From: Achatina immaculata
Taxonomy: Eukaryota; Mollusca; Gastropoda; Stylommatophora; Achatinidae
Length of the DNA stretch: 64,000 nucleotides
NCBI GenBank assembly: GCA_009760885.1
Contig: CM019718.1
Coordinates: 26,828,133-26,892,132, forward strand
Reading direction: 5' to 3'
A program made the position numbers and the translations under genes. The notes below the pieces were generated by a model. It had not been told where the DNA came from. It saw only the letters and a list, made by a program, of their open reading frames with translations, and did not search any database. Below are positions 58,853 to 64,000 of this stretch, piece by piece. Every line of letters begins with the position of its first letter. The stretch's first letter is position 1.

Positions 58853-59675
58853 AGTTAGGACTCGAAATGGTCGACTTAAAATCAAGTCCAACTCTAAAGG
58901 TCAGACTTGAAATCTACTTAAAATACGAGGTGTCAAAACTAACGACATAAATGCAGTGACATGCGACTTGACTTTGCGCAGACTAAAATCCTACTGGACA
59001 TAAGAATAAGAAAAAAAAATTTTTTCCCTTTAAATTTCATTACTTTAATATTCAGCAAAGTCAAGATAACAAACTGCCTGGAACAAAGCCCCAGCTCCAA
59101 AGCTGACTGCGCCTTCTCTGTGCAAACACACTCCAGAGCGAAGAAGCGTGACTCACTGCAATAAGGTTTCCCTATACAAACATTTCTACTTATATCAAGA
59201 GGATCACGAGACCCCCTTGACTCCCTCGAGAACACGGGTACATGAACAGGTAAAAGTGAACAAAACGTTACCAGTATTTTCCTGAAACTACCCGTATAAA
59301 AAGACAAGGAAAAAAGTTTATGATTTCAATAAGTGGCATTTTATCACTAGTACCATTCGCCGGCAGTGTCAACTTTGTAATTTTAGAACCAATCTTAAAT
59401 GATAGGGTCTTAAAATACGTTATACGGTTGTAGTGGCGTTTCATTATTATATTTTTTAAAAAGCAAGGACCCTGATATGCAAATATACAGAAAAATCTGA
59501 CGTATTCCATGAACCGAAAGGAAGACAGATAAATACCAAATTAATTTTTAAACAAGAGAAACCACGAACAAATAAACATAAGAATCAGAGAGTTGAAATA
59601 CTTTAGTCTTTTCTACTAGTAAAAGACATGATGCAATAATGAGGGACAAGTCGAAAAGATTAGCAAGAAACGGCA

Positions 59676-60103
59676 GTGGCTTCTTCTTCTTCTCTGTTTG
59701 CTTCTACCACTAAGATCGCCCCGTGATCCTAAAGAATTACTCCTGTGGTCCTTGATTGGTCCTCGTGAGGGTCACAAGAGATCCCCGAGAGGACCACATG
59801 AGGTTCAGAGTATCGCGGGGCTTGGGCCTGTATTCTCGGTGGGTCGCAGAAGCGAGATTGCGTCACAATGTGGTTTTCGCTGCACCAGTTTAATCTAGAG
59901 TTGGACTTTCTCACCGGAAAACCTCGACGTGTTTTGGATATCAGTATATTCCCGCCGGGTGAGAGGTGGTTGCCCATCTAGTCCAGCGTTGGACTTTCTC
60001 ACTAGAAAACCTCAGCGTGATTAGGATACGCATATATCCTTGTCAGGTTAGAGGCGGTTGCCTGTCTAGACTGCACTGGTCCAGTGTCTCCGATTTTAGC
60101 GTT
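59676..60103 (-). repeat. Repeat R3, minus arm, with two 88-bp internal units
   Basis: On the minus strand this reads in the same order as 58318-58852, starting with GACACTGGACCAGTGCAGTC and ending GGTAGAAGCAAACAGAGAAG plus a GAA tail. It has two of the 88-bp units instead of three. About 820 bp separate the two arms. Similarity is high throughout, with scattered substitutions. Confidence 0.75.
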
Positions 60104-60390
60104 ACGGCAGTGGCAAAGATGGGTGGACATTAGGATATGGCAGGGACTCAGCCTGGTAGGGTGCACTGTTAGAGTCCACAACTTCTTCCGGGTGACGGCA
60201 CAAGATAATGATGAAGTTATTTTAATCATGTTTTAGAAATATAATCCAAACATAAACAAAATCAGTCCCCCTCTCCCTCCCTCTCTCTCGTGCCTCCCTT
60301 CCGTGCCCAAAATACATGGGGCTGCTGGCAGCAAGAGATTCCCATGTGGGCCCTTTGCTATCTTCTTGGGTGTCTCCCATGTTGTATTTA

Positions 60391-60505
60391 GTAACACAAT
60401 AATTAGTATATACGCATATAACTATACACGAAGCCACTGCGGTAAAGATGTGATAGCAAAATGTATAAACTAGGGGGGGAAAAGTAGTCCTAGTTTATAC
60501 ATGTT
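60391..60505. repeat. Dispersed repeat R2, copy 3, with inverted ends
   Basis: The R2 body (AACACAATAATTAGTATATA, CTATACACGAAGCCACTGCG) is followed by TGTATAAACTAGG, about 16 bases, and CCTAGTTTATACA, a perfect 13-bp inverted pair. LINE-B begins just to the right. Confidence 0.75.
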
Positions 60506-60519
60506 ATATTTGTTACTTA

Positions 60520-61410
60520 AAACGAGGGGTGCGACAAGGATATGTACTATCTCCAGACTTTTTTTTTCATCAGACGATCATCACAGAACCAGACATCAAA
60601 ACTGGAGGATATAATATTAACAATCTTCGGTATGGTGAGGACACAGTACTGACAGCTGAGAACCAACAAGACCTGCAAAATCTCTTGGATAAAGTCGTTA
60701 AAGGAAGTGAACAGAAAGAACTTACTCTAAACATAAAAAAAGACAGAGACTTATATCTAAGAAACAGAATCCATCAACATGAAGTATAAAATAAAATGGA
60801 ACTATTCTGAAGCAGGTGCAGAACTTCAAATACCTTGGAGCAGTAATAACTTCAGATGGGAAATGCAGAACAGAAATTAGGAACAGCATAGGCCAAGCAA
60901 AGACTGCATTTCAGAGAATGAGAAACATATTATGCAACACATCCTTATCAATGAATGTTAGAAAACGAGTCCTAAAATGCTATATTGAACCTATCTTGTT
61001 ACATGGAAGTGAATCATGGACAAAGGCAGGTTTGCACAAAAATCATTAGAAGCAGCAGAAATGTGGTTTATTAGAAGAATGTTGCGAATCCAGTGGACTG
61101 CAAAAATAACTAATGAAGAATGTATGAGAAGAGCTGGAGAGACAAAAAATCTTGTCAAAAAAAATAATAAGAGAGAGACAATGTACTTTCATAGGACATG
61201 CAATGAGAAGAGGGGACACTGAAAATATTATAACAGGAAAAATAGAGGGAAGAAGATCAAGAGAAAGACCAAGAGAAATGATACTGGACAGTCTGACAGG
61301 ATGGTGTGAGAGGAGATCACCAACTGAGCTGATGGCCTACATGAAGGATCTGGAGAAGCATAACACCCAATGTCAGTCGGCACGGCACCTGATGAGGATG
61401 ATGATATGTT
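60520..61410 (+). mobile_element. LINE-B RT 3' half, decayed
   Basis: Starts within RT at TRGVRQGYVLSPDFF, then NINNLRYGEDTVLTA, where the YADD box has become YGED. Across frameshifts it continues with FKYLGAVITSDGKC, LLHGSESWTKA, AAEMWFIRRMLRIQW, TFIGHAMRRG, GKIEGRRSRERPR and a C-terminal segment. The order matches the RT palm-thumb and C-terminal region of a common invertebrate LINE type. At least three frameshifts and the mutated catalytic box make it inactive. It ends near a GAT-rich tail (GATGAGGATGATGATATG). Confidence 0.8.
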
Positions 61411-61866
61411 TGTTACAAGTTATATAAATATCTGTTATACGTTTTTTTTTTTTGTTGTTGTTGAATGAAGAAACGCGGACTTTTTTCCTTCAAACTTTTA
61501 GATAATATTTTAAAAAACGGACGAGTTCTTTATGCTTTCTAGTCGTTTACAATAACATAAAACAGTTTTACCGTATGCATTCTTCGGTATTAAACATAAA
61601 TGAATTTTTTTTCTCTCTCTCTCTCACACACACAAACACACACACACACCAAGGACAACAAAATATCTGTACTGTATGTGTAATCAGCATTTTTTTAATA
61701 TTGAGTGCCCTGACTATTATATTTGCAAAATATTTTATTTTTCATGTTTAAAAGAAATGTAATATTTTTAGAGTCTTTTTATATGGAAATACTAGCATAA
61801 ATCAAGCAGTAAATTTATATGATTACGTTACCTTTCTTAGCATGCATTAACCTCGATTTTTTTAAA
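61411..61866. other. No gene recognised
   Basis: Poly-T and (GTT)n near 61441-61462, CT/CA microsatellites near 61612-61650, AT-rich remainder. Confidence 0.35.
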
Positions 61867-62116
61867 GGGAGCGTGAGTAGAGAATTAGTAAGCGCACTCG
61901 TCTCTCGCTGCGAAGGTCAGCGGTTCGAATCCGGCTGGAGTCGCCCCCAATCAAACGGCCGTGAAAGAGAAATGGGTACCTGACCAACTCTGGAGCTGGA
62001 GAAGGAAAGACGGCCGGCCAGGTAAGATGTCAAGCACATCCCCTAGCAGTTTCTAACGCACGACAGACTCATCTTGCACTATTTTAAACTACAGAATAAA
62101 GCCACGTGTTTTTGTA
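61867..62116 (+). mobile_element. tRNA-derived SINE
   Basis: The head has box-A-like AGAATTAGTAAGCGCACTCG and box B GGTTCGAATCCGG. The body contains CGTGAAAGAGAAATGGGTAC and CTGACCAACTCTGGAGCTGG, and the end has AATAAAG-type sequence. Head-body-tail order and box spacing fit a tRNA-derived SINE transcribed by RNA polymerase III. Confidence 0.65.
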
Positions 62117-63101
62117 GTTTAAGTATTGGGGGTGGGGGACTAGTGGAAGCAAAAATATGCCTCGCGTTTATAATTATAGTCTAAGTACAATTATCTCTGA
62201 GAAGTAACAGTTCCGATGACTGATTCCTGGATATTACCCTCAAGTAAATCTGTTGCTGTCTCCACGGGGCGTATGCCCTGCACCGTGTGCTGTAATCCTC
62301 TGCTGAGGTAATATTTATCTAAGAAAAAAACAACAATAAAAGTTGAGCAGTTGTTCCCCCCCCCCCTCCTCAAGTGTTAAGTGTACACAAAAATAATATA
62401 GGTTGCGGGTACCTCGATATTAAATCAGACACTTGAAAAAAAGTTATGATATGACGATAAAGATGATTTCCTTGTATTTTTTTTTTCAGAAAAGATTAAG
62501 TAGAAAAAAAATGCAGCCAATTCAAACTGATCTGAGAAATACTGAAGTATAACTAAAGTACTTTGGGCGTATCGTAAGTAACACAGTACACTCCAAATCA
62601 TACTTTGGGGGCGGGGGAAGTGCTAAGGGCTACAGCTTTAAGAGACGGACATGAGGCCAGCTCGGCAACCTGCACAATGAAGACGAAGTTACAAAACAAG
62701 TTGGTGTATCTTTACTGATAATCTTCCTTGTCATGTACTTGGCTATACTGAGGGGGGGGGGGAAGAAGAAGGAGGAACTCGCCCTGCAGGCTATTTCTGC
62801 GTGTTTCAGAGGCATCTGACTCAACAAGTGTCGGATCTCCAATTTTCGCGTTAGTTTATAACCCACTCCCTTCCTCCTACGAAGTTAGCTTCTTATCTGC
62901 TAAGCTGCTCCACCGCTCACCACAACAACGAAATGCTTGCTATTTATTTAAATGCCGGCAGCGCCGAAAAAGAAAAGTTCTCATAAACGTCGACATAAAT
63001 GCAAGCAGAGTTAGCCAACATAAAGACAATAAACTGTAACGAAACTTAGCGTCTGACAGCTTGAAGCAAACTTAATGGTGTTATGTAGTTGTACCATGCT
63101 C

Positions 63102-63104
<3 letters not shown>
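62117..63104. other. No gene recognised
   Basis: Poly-C at about 62357-62366 and poly-G at about 62752-62761. The minus-strand frames 62191-62373 and 62630-62866 have no domain. Confidence 0.35.

Positions 63105-63139
<35 letters not shown>
63105..63139. repeat. (CT)n microsatellite
   Basis: About 17 CT units. Confidence 0.95.
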
Positions 63140-63143
<4 letters not shown>

Positions 63144-63424
63144 AGTTCTCTACTGATTCTGCCTTCTATGCTTCTGAGGCTGTTACGTTCCGATGAAGAC
63201 AGACATACAGATAAGCAGGCAGACAGGCAGGTAGGCACACAGACAGACAGACAGATACCCAAATATCGCTGCCCAGCTTTCCGATTCTTCTGTATGTGAA
63301 ATCTATAGGAGTTTTAATTGGTGTAAAACGAGCTATAAAATATATAGGAAAATAAAGGTAGTGGACGATATTTTACAATAAAACAAAGGGAAAAAATAAT
63401 ATAGTAGTTGATACATAGACATTT

Positions 63425-64000
63425 CCTCCCAGTAAAGTACTAGAAGCAAAATAAAGCTATGCCAAAGTTGTGTGTTATCTATTCTCCTCTATGGAGAGGA
63501 AGAAGAACTAATATGGAAATTGGGAAATTTTCCGTATTCCACACAACCTGTCTCAAAAGGATTTTCAATATTTACTGGCCACATGCAATAAATAATACAG
63601 ACCTACTTGCCCGCTGTGAACAAGAATATATGCTAATAGCAATGGCTAGAAACGGATTGGTCGTGTGCCCCGAAGAGATATCGTTAAAACAGCCATGAAA
63701 TGGGCACCCGAGGGAAAAAAAAAAAGAAAGAGAGGCTGACCCTAGGCTACCTGGCGGAGAACTTATATCCTTCCCGTGCCGTTAAACGTCACATAGGGCT
63801 CGAAAGGTAGTTCGCCAATTTGTCCTGTTTTCGGCTAACTTTTCAACTTCATCAAGGGATTTTAAGAACTACAGAAGCACAAAAAGAGTACCACGCAACA
63901 CAAAGACTGGCCAGGGACAGTCAGAAGCGGAGAGAATCTGATGCTGCCCTACAAGACGCCACAAGAAATACTGGGAACTGAGGGACGTGAGGATTGACAA
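63425..64000 (+). mobile_element. LINE-C C-terminal region, interrupted, running off the window
   Basis: The plus strand reads FHTTCLKRIFNIYWPHAINN and TDLLARCEQEYM, then a shifted frame RRVPRRDIVKTAMKWAPEG with a basic stretch. After the LINE-A insertion (63761-63864) it continues EYHATQRLARDSQKRRESDA and ends in a stop near 63980. The order FHTxxLRxIxxIxWP, LLxRC, ALxWxPEGKRKRGRP, LAxDRQxWRxSVxAL is the common LINE C-terminus. The copy is frameshifted and 5'-truncated. Confidence 0.75.
63761..63864 (-). mobile_element. LINE-A 3' end nested in LINE-C
   Basis: Matches 313-417 of LINE-A copy 1 in the same orientation (CTTATATCCTTCCCGTGCCG, TTAAACGTCACATAGGGCTC). It is flanked by AGAACT at 63758-63763 and 63865-63870, a 6-bp target duplication. 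The insertion is only about 100 bp long. Confidence 0.85.

Overview
The window looks like gene-poor, repeat-rich nuclear DNA of an animal, most likely a mollusc and probably a gastropod. That placement is an inference from three things: one spliced exon of a hypoxia-inducible-factor-alpha type bHLH-PAS gene, the mix of LINE, Penelope-like, mariner and tRNA-derived SINE remnants, and very abundant minisatellites, microsatellites and poly-G/poly-C runs. There are no bacterial-style genes, operons, rRNA genes or CRISPR arrays. Most long open frames are LINE fragments or minisatellites whose period is a multiple of three.

The only host gene I can support is on the minus strand: an exon at 34712-34944 with a pyrimidine-rich acceptor and a strong AG|GTGAGT donor, encoding the DNA-binding bHLH region of a HIF-alpha homologue. 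I found no other exon of it, so the surrounding tens of kilobases are probably intron or flank filled with repeats.

Layout. 0.3-2.0 kb: LINE-A with an uninterrupted 539-residue reverse transcriptase frame (minus). 3.0 kb: LINE-D 3' end. 6.25-7.4 kb: a 33/34-bp minisatellite split by a LINE-C 3' end. 9.5-10.5 kb: LINE-F tail, a hairpin-forming dispersed repeat and a Penelope-like fragment. 13.7-14.4 kb: a decayed Penelope-like element with a GIY-YIG domain and inverted flanks. 15.3 kb: rearranged mariner. 17.7-21.1 kb: a dense cluster of LINE fragments (LINE-F, a PD-(D/E)XK-like element, LINE-G, an RNase H-bearing LINE-E, LINE-H) and an inverted SINE pair. 21.8-23.2 kb: two minisatellites. 25.3-28.7 kb: a 42-bp minisatellite interrupted by LINE-D. 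29.2-29.8 kb: a LINE fragment with an internal 49-bp tandem expansion. 34.7 kb: the HIF-alpha exon. 37.6-38.7 kb: second LINE-A copy (plus). 40.4-42.7 kb: LINE-G, a 30-bp minisatellite, LINE-H and LINE-E tails. 45.1 kb: 27/28-bp minisatellite. 47.7-50.7 kb: hairpin repeat, internally deleted mariner, LINE-K and LINE-D. 52.7-53.3 kb: MITEs. 57.5-60.1 kb: tandem repeats plus a large inverted pair. 60.4-61.4 kb: hairpin repeat and LINE-B. 61.9 kb: SINE. 63.4-64.0 kb: LINE-C interrupted by a LINE-A 3' end.

LINE letters (A-K) are labels used only here for families recognised by similarity within the window; clade names were not established. Element ends are approximate unless a target duplication or a precise repeat is stated.
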